Source of the DNA: Pempheris klunzingeri
Lineage: Eukaryota > Chordata > Actinopteri > Acropomatiformes > Pempheridae
Direction: 5' to 3'
NCBI RefSeq assembly: GCF_042242105.1
Contig: NC_092017.1
Coordinates: 20,935,432 to 20,999,431, forward strand
Length of the DNA stretch: 64,000 bases
Below are positions 26,669 through 38,300 of the stretch, piece after piece (positions within the stretch are counted from its first letter, which is position 1; each line of letters opens with the position of its first letter). The notes below the pieces were generated by a model. It was given only the letters and a program-made list of their open reading frames with translations. It had not been told where the DNA came from and did no database searches. Both the position numbers and the translations under genes were made by a program.

Positions 26669-29585
26669 ATGGACCACCAGGTACAGCAGCTTTGTGTCTC
26701 CTCATTTAATCTTTTCGTGGCTGATAGTAGTTTCATTCTGAAGCTATGCTAGCAGGACAAATGCTGATGTATTTGCTACTTTCTAAGGAAACTGTAGTTA
26801 GGAGTGACAGGATGAATAGTCTGGCTGCATCTCATAATCCCTGCACACACCTTTTCCCCCAAGTTTTGGACTACACTTCCGGTCAGGCACTTCCGGTCAT
26901 TGCCTGCTATGGTCAGATTTTGCGGATGTGTCTTGTAACACAACTCGCTGCTATAATTTGAATTAAAAATGCCTTTTGTGGGCTTTAAACTTCTGGAGTT
27001 TGCTCAGCTGCAATCACAGCACTTAAATATAATTATGGTCATGTGATGGCAATCAAGATCAATACTCCTGTCTCTAATCAAAACCTATAACAGTGTTTTA
27101 CTGTCTTGTTTCTATACATTTCAGTGTAATCTTCTGGTGAATCTGGACTGGAGCTGGGCCACAGCGCCTCGCTAAGGGAGAAAGAAACATCAGAGGATTT
27201 CACCCACGCCTGGACTGTTTTTGTCTGAGGACCACAGACCGATGACATCCAGCACTTGGTAGAGAAAGATTTCTTCACTTTGCACGAGAGCTAACCCAAG
27301 AGAGGTATGATTTTGAGTTTTTTAAAAATGCACACCACTGCACGTTCTTTCGTTTTATGTTTATGGAAGGCAAAATTATTCTTGTGGCTCAATTCATACA
27401 CAACCACAGTTGACATTGTTTAAAGTGCAGCATTAAAGACATGACGAAATGCAGCATAACACATTTAAAACTCAAAAGGACTGTGCACTGTTTCCCCCTG
27501 GAAATGGGTCAAGGGAGGTTGTTAGTTCTGCAGGGAAAGAAAAATTGATTGGCTTTAGTCTCTAGTTCTTTCCTGCACACACCAGCACAAATGTCAGCGT
27601 ATTGTCACTGTGACATCTACCAGTATTTCATCAAGACATCTGTGCGTCTGCAGTGTGCAAAGAGCCTCCGTACAAAGGAGGAGGAGGAGTCTGGCTCTGA
27701 GTATCAAGGTTTACTTCAAGAACAAGATAAAAATATAAGATAAAGAACACAAGAGACAAACAAACAAGACATCTTTGTTTATGAAATTTCAAGAGTGTCT
27801 TCATGACTTTTCTCAGCTTTAATCATCCTGCTCTCTACCACTGAACTCATCTCAGGAATGTTAGCTGGAGCGAGAACACAGAGATGAAACAACTGCGTCT
27901 GTTTTATTGAGGGTGATGGTTCATTCATTCAGCTTTCATCTTTTGTTGTAAAATATGGAGGCATTGAGAGCTGACTGTGTGTAGGGGAGGGATGCAGAAG
28001 TCACCCAAGAAGGTCAGAAATCTGTTGTTTTTTCCAGGGGCAGCCGATAAAGGTGTGTTTCAACTATGACCTATTCCTAAACCCAGAGGATGAACCTCCT
28101 GCTGGAGCTGTGAGAAGCTCACCTTCAAAACCCCACCAACAAATTCAGGAGAAAGCTGAAAGCCAGAGGCTGCGACGAGGTCCAGTCCGGACTCCACGAT
28201 GTCCCTAACAAGGAAACTAAAGACCTCTTCAAGTCTCGCAGGTTGGTCAGCATACCCTGTTATGATCCCTGCATGCAGAAAATCTGATGCAATGACCCAA
28301 AATCAACTCTGTAGCACTTTCAGCCCGCTCAGCTTTTTTAATTAGTTTGCTTGAAACATTCTACCAACTTTATTGGTCATTCCAATCAATGCCGTTGATG
28401 AATTTTGAAAAGGGTATTGCATATTTGACAATGTGTTTGTTCAAATCAATCAGTCTTCAGAGCTTATTGTCACAGATGTCTAAAATATCTAACGTAAAGC
28501 TTCAGTGTGTATGATTTAGAGTGACCCATTAGCAAAAATGGAATATCGTATTCTTAACTATGGTTTCAGTTGAGTATTTATCTCCTGAAATTAAGAGTCG
28601 TTGTGTTTCTTTTGCCTTAGAATGAGCCCTTTATATCTACATAAGTAGAGTGCTGGTCCTCTTTCACAGAGTCCACCATGTTGCATCGCTGTATTCCTAC
28701 AGTAGCCCGGAATGAACAAACACGGGCCTTTACTGTTTTTATGTTGCAGCTTAACAGCTTGAATTTGATGGTGCAAAATGCTTCAGTTGGAAGAAGAAGA
28801 AGAAGAAGAGAGAACGGTAAAACCATTTTATGGTGTGACAAATGATTATTTAGCACAAGAAAAAGCTAGGGAGCGTGAATCTGAGTCGGCCACTGTAGCT
28901 TTTCTACCTGTGTGGACTGGGAGGGCTGAGGAAAGGGGTATACAGTTGGTTGCAGTCTACATTGTCACCACTAGGTGCCACTAAATCCAACACACTGGCC
29001 CTTGAACTCAACTTGAGCAATACAAGGCAAGCAGTGCACAGCCTATTTTATCTGCCTCTTTATTTATATATTTCCCCGGCTTGTCAGTCCAGATTGGCGG
29101 CTGATAGCAGGAGCAGTGTGTAAATATTGTAGGCCATTGGAGTGTAGTATCTCTGTTAAAATTGTGAAGTGTTATTGGTTAGACTGGCTTGTCCTTTGTG
29201 TACACTAGTCTCCTTTTTCTATTACACAGATAAACATTTAGTGGGCTGTTTTTCTTTTTTATTATTTTTTGTTTGTGGTAAATAATTAGTTTCACACTCA
29301 CAAAGTAGTCTCTTGTTTATTTTGGGTTTAGTTCACCCTGAGGAAAGCAGTGAATAATTTAATTACAGCACGCACTAAAATGGAGAAGCCAGATTTAGGA
29401 TCTGGGGAGGACATGATAGATGATGACAGAGCTCGTGTACATTATCAAATGTTTTCTGTCTTCAGGAATCCAGCAAAGAGGGAAGCAGCAGTAGCAGCCA
29501 AGAAGCGCCGTGATCAGCCTTGACAGGACTCTGAGACTGAAGCCACCTCGAAGGGGGACGACTGTGGAAGTGGCAAGAGTTGCTG
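26669..29585 (+). pseudogene. Degenerate tandem copy of the 5' half of mllt1 (exons 1-6)
   Basis: Remnant exons align to the functional gene downstream: exon 1 ATG-GAC-CAC-CAG 26669-26680; exon 2 27125-27304; exon 3 27654-27726; fused exons 4/5 28038-28241; exon 6 29466 to about 29585. Lesions: a ~5-nt insertion in exon 2 shifts the frame; an Arg codon becomes TGA and another TAA arises near the exon 2 end; exon 3 has a deletion and a lost donor (AAG|ATAAAA); an internal deletion joins exons 4 and 5; exon 6 contains TGA codons. Introns 1, 3 and 5 still resemble those of mllt1 (e.g. 27853-27985 vs 40155-40310), so this arose by DNA duplication, not retroposition. The YEATS reader domain cannot be made. 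The 3' half (exons 7-12) is absent. Transcription is possible because the promoter module remains. Confidence 0.88.
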
Positions 29586-30689
29586 TTTTGACAGAAAGTG
29601 CACGTGCAGGCCGAGCCACAACATGACGATCAATGATCATATGCAAAAAGAAGGCATTGAGTAGATGTCAGCGTTCAACTGTCTGCTGAGGAGATTATTT
29701 GACCACAAATTATAACCAGTGATACCCAGATGATGGACTGAAATCCAGATACCAAGCATAAGTGGAAGAGCCGAAATTTCTGAAGAAAATGTTTGTGTGC
29801 CCGCAGGCTGCCGCCCACTGCTCACCATGTGCCCAAAGAAAGCTGTCTCTTGTTTTCAGCTGCGATCCATTACGCGGTCAAGATCCATGATCCGTTGCAA
29901 ATATCAAACATGCTTGACTCACTTCAGACGCAGATTTGTAGTACAGTGGGGACGCAGTGCTGCCAGATGTGTATTCATTGACTGCAGCCTGTCCCGGACT
30001 GACATAAACCAGTCATGTCTGCAGATGTGCACCGTAAAGCTGCAATATTTCCAAATTATATTTAAAGGATGTTTTATACCAGAGAAGTTCAAAGTCTTGA
30101 GTCTCATTTGAATTTTTGAATGATGTGTTTAGGTGAAATTATAGCAGAGTAATGGGGCTTCAAAGAGGCGTATAATTTAGAACATTTCTCACCTCTAGTT
30201 TCCAATATATGCTGGGAAACCATATGTCAGAGTGCTACCAAAAGCCAAAGCTCCTCTTCTAATTCATGTTAGAAGTTGTATGCATGTTTTGCGCAAATGG
30301 CACCAAAAGGGGAAAAGTAGCAAAGTAAAGTACGCGAGTCTGGCTAGAAGACCATTGTCATTCATTTTCTCATTTTCATGCTTTTAAACAGACAGCATAT
30401 GTATTTGTACGACTATATTTTCACACTTGATGTTTATTTTTATTGCAAAATTGGCCTTAAATTTATTTAAACTGGATTAAAAAGTCTTAAATTCACTTTG
30501 CTGATAAAGGCAAAGACAAGGCTTCACCCATCACACTTTTATTCAGATATGTTTTAACCATATTGTTATCATGTAAAAAGCATGAGAATTATTCTGTATT
30601 GTAATATTTATTCTTGTTTTTATTGGTAATAAACTCCACTTGTTAAGTTTGAAGCCACATTTGCTTTTAATTTTACTAAAACAATGTAA
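29586..30689. other. Spacer between the mllt1 pseudogene and duplicate block B
   Basis: I found no sequence matching later mllt1 exons. There is an AATAAA near 30628-30634 and AT-rich DNA. A 104-codon open frame at 29797-30111 shows no recognisable domain and overlaps another frame, so I do not call it a gene. Confidence 0.5.
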
Positions 30690-31035
30690 TGTGTGTCAAA
30701 CCTGTGCAACATGGTTTGCTTTTGTATGTCTGCCTCTCCCCACAGATTGAAAAGGAGGATTTAAAGGTTGACGTCTCAATAGAAGTGGGACACCCTCCTG
30801 TCGGACAGCCAGGTGGGACTTCTTTGACTCGGATTTGACTGAGGGGCAGGCTGGATCAGTTTGAGCGGCAGGGGAAGAAGAGGAGGCGCCGCCGAGCCAG
30901 TGAGAGAGTGGTGACCTTCTGTCACATAGCTGAGGCCCAATAATCTCACATCAAAGTCCGAACACCACAGAGACCTGACTGCAGCGGGCCCTCACTCCCT
31001 GACTCTGTGGAAAAGAGACGTACTTAATCAGAGGG
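30690..31035 (+). repeat. 346-bp near-identical duplicate block, copy B
   Basis: Partner of 25532-25877. The internal acceptor-like site is at 30744-30745 and the 30-codon frame runs 30746-30838 to TGA. Two of the three differences fall in this frame and both change an amino acid (Glu to Lys, Gln to Glu relative to copy A). Just after the block, copy B has an extra 22 nt ending in TTTTCAG, bounded by TCAG direct repeats. Confidence 0.9.
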
Positions 31036-32100
31036 TTGCTGCTTTCTTTTCAGATGAAACATTTGAATTGGACATTTGAGACAGAGGCTGAGTAAGATCA
31101 GTGCAACGATCCCTGGTGTCAAAGGTTATGAAATTCAGATATACACAAGTTTAGTTTCCTTTTATTTTCATGATGCAGAAAATGCTTCTTTGAATCAGGT
31201 ATGATTCCTTTTCAATTGATGTGTTTCAAAATTAACGCCAGGAGACAAAGGCTCTTGTGCAGGCTACCATGTGTTACTGCTAAAGAGAGGGAAAACAGCT
31301 TTTTACATGCTAATTATACAGGAAACCAAATGTTTGCCGTGATAAGTACTCAGATCATTTACTTAAGTATTATCTGTATAAACAAAAATGCACTTATTGT
31401 TGTACTCATTACTCAAGTACTCATTATGCATACATAAATGTTCCCTGGCAGTGTAGTATTACAATAACAGATAATTTTTTAGGCATAAACATGGAAGCAG
31501 TATGCTAATTTAATACTGTGACTTGTCCGGGTGGAGCTCACTATTTATTATAATGTTAGGTTAGTTAATTTGTCATAATTAATAAACTAATATGTTTTGT
31601 GTATTAAAATCTAAATCTGCAAAGTAGTAATAGCTATTATATATATGAGGCTGTAGTTTGTAGTGTAAAAAGCCCTATATCTCCTTGGAAATGTAGTTGA
31701 GAGGGAAAAAATTGAACTCTGGTTAGTTACTTTCTTTTCATTAAGTTTATTATGGTTTTATAAGAGTGGCTTCTAAGTTTGGTTCTAAGTTTGTTCATGA
31801 AAAGTAGGAGATTGTGTTCTCAGAAAATTTTAATAAAAAAAAAAAAAATCCTTTTCATTAAATATAAGAAGGTTGTGAGACATTTTGAGTTGCATGAATG
31901 AGATATAAGCCACATTGTTAATGTTATTGATATTCAATTTATCAGACTAATAGCAATAGTATGAACGTGAAATCCATACAATCGAACCCCGATTAATCAA
32001 TTAGCATCATGTGCATTTTACAATTGAAACAGAGCTGTAGCCATTGGGACAGGCTGGCTGTCACTCGAGAAAACCACCAGAAAATGCTTTAATTGTATTT
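31036..32100. other. Region upstream of mllt1
   Basis: AT-rich, with a short R2-like fragment at about 31335-31430 ('acttaagtattatc', 'actcaagtactc') and an A run near 31835-31850. No gene is seen. It makes the block-to-promoter distance about 1.1 kb here, compared with about 0.4 kb in the upstream duplicate. Confidence 0.5.
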
Positions 32101-32107
32101 GCAGCTC

Positions 32108-32352
32108 GGTGGTAGCCCCGCCTCCCGGGCGTTTTGATTGGCTCCTTTCAAGAGTGCTTAAAAATCCGGCTCTCCGATTGGCTGAGAGAGCTTTCTGTTT
32201 TGGTCGCCTGCCAGCAGCCGTCTGGAAGGGGAGGGGAGCCGTCTGCCTTCCGCTTCTGGGCTGGATTGACACACAATGAGGAGCAGAGGCTGGGGAGACG
32301 CTCCGCAAACGCCGCTGTAAATAAATACAACAATCACTGAGGCCAGAGAAAC
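32108..32352 (+). promoter_or_regulatory. mllt1 promoter and 5' UTR
   Basis: GC-rich segment with CCCCGCCTCC (GC box type) and two inverted CCAAT boxes, GATTGGCT at 32136 and 32176, exactly 40 bp apart; this pair is typical of NF-Y-driven, TATA-less promoters. The 5' UTR leads to GAAACATGG, a good start context, at 32353. The transcription start is not determined. Confidence 0.6.
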
Positions 32353-35300
32353 ATGGAGAACCAGGTAACAGTGGCTTTTGTGTCTCCTTGCGGAATCTGA
32401 ACTTTTCACGGAGAAAATGCCAGCAGGCTGCGCGCCGGCAGGGCAGGAATGAATCCTCTGTTCTGCTAGCCAGAAGAAAAAAAAATGCTCCTGCTGCTAA
32501 TGAACTCGTAGTTGTTTGGCTCTGGAGCTATGCTAGCTGGGCACTCATACATCGGTATTTACCGCTAGCTAGCTTCAGTCTACCACACCGTTCAGCACCG
32601 CTGCATAGCTGTAGCCACAACCAGGCACACAAAGAGACTCTCACCTGGTGTTTATTCCGCTGTGGCGTGTTTAAAGCGCACATGCACGCTGTTGGACACC
32701 ATTAAGACCCATTTGAGTCGAGGTTTTGTGCTGCTAAGCTAAGCTAGTCTACCTATGAGGAGAGTGTCGGCCGCTGGCTAAAGGCTAAGGAGCCGCTACA
32801 AGGCGCCGGGGAAAAGATTTGTCCTCTCCAGGTTGGGCTGGAGAGGCGGGGTGGTGTCTCCACTGCCAGCGGCCTGAAACCTCACATGCAGGGCTAATAA
32901 ACGACCGTGCAACTTCTGCTAATATCTTTGCATTATTTGCCAAGAGTTGGTTAATGTTTAATGCCTGCCTCATTCATGAATGTGGGGTAAAAATGCATGT
33001 AGCTTGGTGGAAAAGCTCTGTGGCAAACGTTGAACTTGAATCCAGTAATGACGACCACCCATGCATTGGCTGGTCATTACAAAGCAAAAAGCCCTGAATG
33101 TAAAACATGATTTTAATGACTGGTGTGCGCTCCTGCAAGATCATATCTTCACGTTTAATTGTATTGCATGCCTACATTTGCACTGTTCAGATTTATCTTG
33201 TCTTCTTAAAAAGCTACATCAATTATTCTGCAGAAAACAGAAAAGCGGGTAAAGCAAATTACATATCTGCTAAGTGTGAGGGAGATATTGCTCCAAAGTA
33301 GGTTGCTCTGTGAGTGCCTGAGGCTATTCAGGACTATATTTCAGATGGTTAGGCCACACACACACACACACCCATGGAAAGTGGCTCAGCCACTTTCTTG
33401 GAACTAGTCCTCATTCAGCGTTGGACCCTTTGAAGTTTTAACTAGATCTGTGAGTGTTCATCCAGAGGAAGTCTTCTGCTACAGCTTAAAAGAATAGCGG
33501 AGCTGCACTTTTGTGATGAATGTCTGCCATGTTACATGTGAAAGACTTGGCTTTTCATTCATACTGCTCAGGTATATGTACAGTTGCTAGTTCATTGTTG
33601 CATATAGTTGAAAACAGTGCAGTCTAACACAGCAGCTTTTGTATGAAACATCCTTTCATGAAAGTTATAATGTTCATCTCTGGTTAAAACTGTTTTAGAG
33701 AGCAGTTGATTCAACTTTATGGTCATACAGGCTGATCAGTACTCAAAGGGTTTTCCTAATATTTGGTCAACCCTTACTGATATAAATGAACATTATAAAT
33801 TCCATGAACTTAAGATACAGGGCATGGCCGTTGTCTTATACTGTGTTCGTTTTAGATAGCTGGTCCTTACAAACCCACAGTTGGTCTGTCAGATCCAGAA
33901 GAGAGCCGAGATCAGTCTGCAAATGTTGTATTTGAATTTATTTGTTGCAATTACAGCGTCATGACACAGCTGGGTGGCAGCTTGATTAGCCAAACTGCTT
34001 TGTGCGTCCTCGTGAAGTAGCATCGTGACTTAGTGCGCTCGTACTGAGATCTTTGTTATTTTCGGAGTTCTGAGATCTCCATGTATGAACACTGCAGTCG
34101 GGATGTCATGATGCAGCTTTTCATAATCCCCATCACACTCATTCACACACCCTATTTCCAATACTCGGTTGTTTTCCATGGGTGCTGCAGATAGGCTATT
34201 TGTGGCTCCCCTGTGGCTCTCCAGGGCTGACCATTTTCCAATACAAGTAAGCGTTTCATCTCTTTCTGTGTCATCTTTTAGTGTGATGAAGGATTTAGCT
34301 GGAACATGCAGCTTCATCAAAACACAGCTGCTGTCACGATTGTTTGTGTGTGTGTGTCCCCTTCTAGGGAAACCGTCTGACTTTTTATTTTAATCGTTTA
34401 TTAGCTGGATGAGATTACCATGGTCATGAGGGGTGTTATTTACATGTCAGCTGGGAGTTCATTGTTTTCGTGGGAGCCGGCGTGTCTGCCAAAATTTGTA
34501 TTTCCTCTCAATTGGAGCACTGTGATTTAGAGAGAGAGAGAGAGAGAGAGAGAGCGTGCATGCACCATCTCAGTGTTGGTGGCTTTGTCGCCTTCAATAG
34601 AGCATAACTAAATAAATGTGTTCCCACAAGTCATTTGCTCCATCTGATACTAGTAGAACTGAGTCATTGAGAAGCGTATTCATTGTTTTTTAGGTGTTTG
34701 TTTGCAGGGTTTCATATTTTGAGGTAGTCTGATGCACTTCAGTTCATGTCCATGTCTGTAGTTTATAGAGCTTAAACAAGTAGTTGAACAGTACAAATTG
34801 TATTGTTAAATTAATCGTTTGAGTCATTTTGCTTGTGAAACACAAACATTTGCTTTCACCGACTTCTGAAATTTTGGGTTTTGCTGCTTTTATCTGTTTA
34901 ATATCAGTTAACATTTAATATATTTGGGTTTTGGACTGTTGGTCAAACAAAGCAAACAATTTAAAGACACCGCCTTGGGCTCTGGTTAATAGTTTTTTGC
35001 AATTTTATAGCTAAATCGATTTATAGAGAAAATAATCATTAGCTTAATCAACGGAAACTATCTTTAGTTGTAGCCCTTGTATTTTTTACACAGTTTTAGC
35101 TCTAACTATTATTTTAATTATTCATTAATCTGACAATTATTTTCTTGGTTAATTGATAGAAAAAAAAACAATCTTAAAAAAACAAGTCAGTAATGAAAAT
35201 AGTCGCAGAATAATTATCCATCTCTCAGCGAATCAATTAATCAACTAATTGTTCCATCTCTAATTTTCTCCGCCTCACACTGCTTCTGATTCTGATTATT

Positions 35301-38300
35301 GGGAGAAATTCTATGTTTTGTTTTTTCCATGATTCGAGTTGATTATTCCCTTTGGTTTCTTATGTGGAGTCGCCGTCTTCCTCTTTGGCTCGTTACCATC
35401 CTGATTTTTATGTTGTCCTTATCACATTCCTGATTTCTGCGGAGTCGTCGGAGGGAGGGCGTCGTTGATTATTGAAGGGACTTCACGGCTGCTCGCTGTG
35501 GGTGTGGTGAAGTCTGGAGTTTAAGGGCATTACTGCCACAGAATGGCCGGGCAGAGTGCCAGGCAGGGGAGGTGTGTGTGTGTGTGTGTGTGTGTGGGTG
35601 TGTGTGTGTGTAAGAGTGAGACGGAGAGTGCCAGACCATCTCATCTCAATCCTGCCCCCCTCCTAATCCCCCCACTCAGTCCCAGCTCACGAGCTGCTCT
35701 CCGCCTGGGCCAAATCCCCACATTCTTCAGTCCCCCCCCCAACCCCCCCCGGACATAAAGTGCCTTTCTGTCCCCTCACCCACCCCCTCACCCCCCACCC
35801 CTCGATCCCTTCTGCACTCCATCTCCGTAGCCTCTTCACTTGCTATGCCAGTCACCACCAGCACAGTGTCATTTGCTTGTCCCGTCGCTGTTATTGTTCT
35901 TGGCAGAGAGAGGTAGCCCAACAATGTGCCCCTCTTCTGGACAAACCTTTTGAGATCTGCCGGCTCGGTCAGCTAATCACTCCCCTTGCACAGGGAGCGT
36001 CCCGACACCAGCCCAGCTTTGTGTTTGTCCAGGCGAAGTGTTCAGCCTCTACTCTTGAGTAGAAAGTCCACACACTCAAAATAGAGATTTAGAGGCTTTG
36101 TTCAAGGTGGAATCAGAAACCAATGAATAATGACCACTTGGTTTGGTTTAATCTCACCACTAGCTTTGCTCATATTCATTTCTTGAGCAGCTTCAGTTTT
36201 CAAGGTGTCTCAGCCACTATAATCTAGAGTGGCGGGGAAAAGGTTTGAAAGGTTTGAGGCATGAAACAAATTATTTTCATGATCAATTAATCTGTAGATT
36301 ATTTTCTTATAGATGAAATGTAAGAAAACAGTGAAAATGTCCATCACAGCTTCCTGGAGGCCGAAGTGATGTCTTGTCTTGTCGACCAACAGTCCAAACC
36401 TAAAGATTTAGATTTTAGATGAGAGATTTAGTTTATTGTTATTATCAACACTAGTTTCAGCTTCTAAATTGTAAGGATATGCTGCTTTTATTCTGTGATT
36501 GTGAACTTTGGACTAATGATTGTACCAAATAAGTGATCTGAAGATGTCATCTGTGATTTTCTCAGTTTTTTTCATACATTTTATAGACGAAACAATTAAT
36601 CAATTTCTCAAGAAGATAATTAACGAGTTATTACAAATTAGGTTAAATTAGGTTTTTTGGGGGGAGGGTTTTTTCCAAATTGAAGATTTAAGGATAGAAG
36701 CGTCAGTCGTCATTTTATAAATAAAACTCAATCAATCAATTCAAAATGTAGGATTCAAGAATTCCCACATGAGCAAGCATCAGGCTAAACTCCCCTTTTA
36801 ACGAGAAGAAACCTCGGACAGAAGCCGGTTCAGAGGTGAGCGGCTTTCTGCCGGGATCTGTGTCGGGTGAGGGTTGGACAGAGATAATAGTTACTTCATC
36901 ACTGATAATAGGAATATGACTAATAATGAGCAACATGACAACTGTGAATGAGAAATTGACCTGATATGCATGTCAGTTAAACCTGCTTAAATTCAGTTCT
37001 GACACATTCAGTTTCAAATAATATGTGATGTCTTATGTTGGTTACACGAGCATAAACTTAAGAGAAGAAAAGCAATTCAGTGATGAGAAAACAAGGAATT
37101 CATTCATTCAAAGACTCAACAGAAGAAGAAGAAACATCTCATTGCATTTATTTGACCTTCATCTGCTCACCACAATATGCAGAAAGCGCAGATAAACGGC
37201 AGACAAATGTTTCCATTTTAAATCTTTATCACTGTATTCATCTGAATAAATCTGTTGCTTCTCATCCTGCCCTTGTAGTTAACGTATGACCTTTTCCCGC
37301 GTGTGTCTTCTCTCGTGTCTACTGGCCGAGTGTAGAGAAATACAGTATCTGACTGTTTTGTTTCTATGTGTTCCCTCTCAGTGCACGGTGCAGGTGAAGC
37401 TGGAGTTGGGCCACAGAGCCCAGCTAAGGAAGAAAGTGACATCAGAAGGTTTCACCCACGACTGGATGGTGTTTGTCCGAGGGCCAGAGACCGGCGACAT
37501 CCAGCACTTTGTAGAGAAGGTCGTCTTCCGCCTGCACGAGAGCTTCCCCAAACCCAAGAGAGGTGAGATCACAATATTTTAACAAAAAACACACACTCTC
37601 ACTCTCTGCAACACAAGGCTTAGCCATGCGTAGGCATCACAGACCCTTCCCTCGTGAACAGTGCACTAGTGGATGTCACGGTGCAGTGAAATAATCCACA
37701 TGTAATATCTTCTATTAGATTTCTGGCTCTTTTATAATTTGGTGCACTTGGTACCTGTTTTGTAAATGACTAAACATGTCGGTCAGGTCAGATCTCAGGT
37801 GATTTATTAGAGCTGTTCCTGTTTTGTGTTCAAGTGTCACGATCATCTTGATATCAATTTTGTCACCCAGTTTTAGATCATTTTAAGGGCTGATTTAGTC
37901 ATAATTTGTTTAGTATATGGACGTTTGCTGGTTAAGTCATTGATTTTGGTAGTGTTTAGTTTAAGACTATTCTGTTCTTAGATAATCTAATATAATGTCT
38001 TTTTGATATAATTTTGTTAGACTTTAAGGACTATTTCCTTCTTGGAATTAATTTAGTTAATAGATTTGTCTACCCCATCAACTCAGTCATTGTATCAGTA
38101 TTCAGTCATTCTATTGATAAGAGTAACACCGTGTCCTAACAGCAAGCGAGCATCAGACTATCACGTTGTATCATGTAACATTAGACGCTCTCTGTCCACA
38201 CTGCATCTGTTTGATATGCACTTCTGTCAGTCATGTAGACAAACCATGTACCAATCAGCTGTGCACAAGAGATCAGACTGGAGATTTAACCACTCAAGTA

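Larger units (their letters stand above)
32365..37381. other. mllt1 intron 1 (5 kb)
   Basis: Holds (CA)n at 33355-33372, (GA)n at 34530-34554, (GT)n at 35572-35612 and a C-rich tract at about 35655-35815. Three R3 repeat copies lie near 34770-35085, 35085-35260 and 36265-36640. No internal exon is supported. Confidence 0.6.

Noticed and set aside
26669-29585. A second functional YEATS gene
   Set aside because: The frameshift, in-frame stops, lost donor and missing 3' exons rule out a normal product.
26669-29585. Processed (retroposed) pseudogene
   Set aside because: Introns 1, 3 and 5 and the promoter are retained, so it is a DNA-level duplicate.
29797-30111. 104-codon frame downstream of the pseudogene
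   Set aside because: Overlaps other frames on both strands, no family resemblance, no splice or promoter context.
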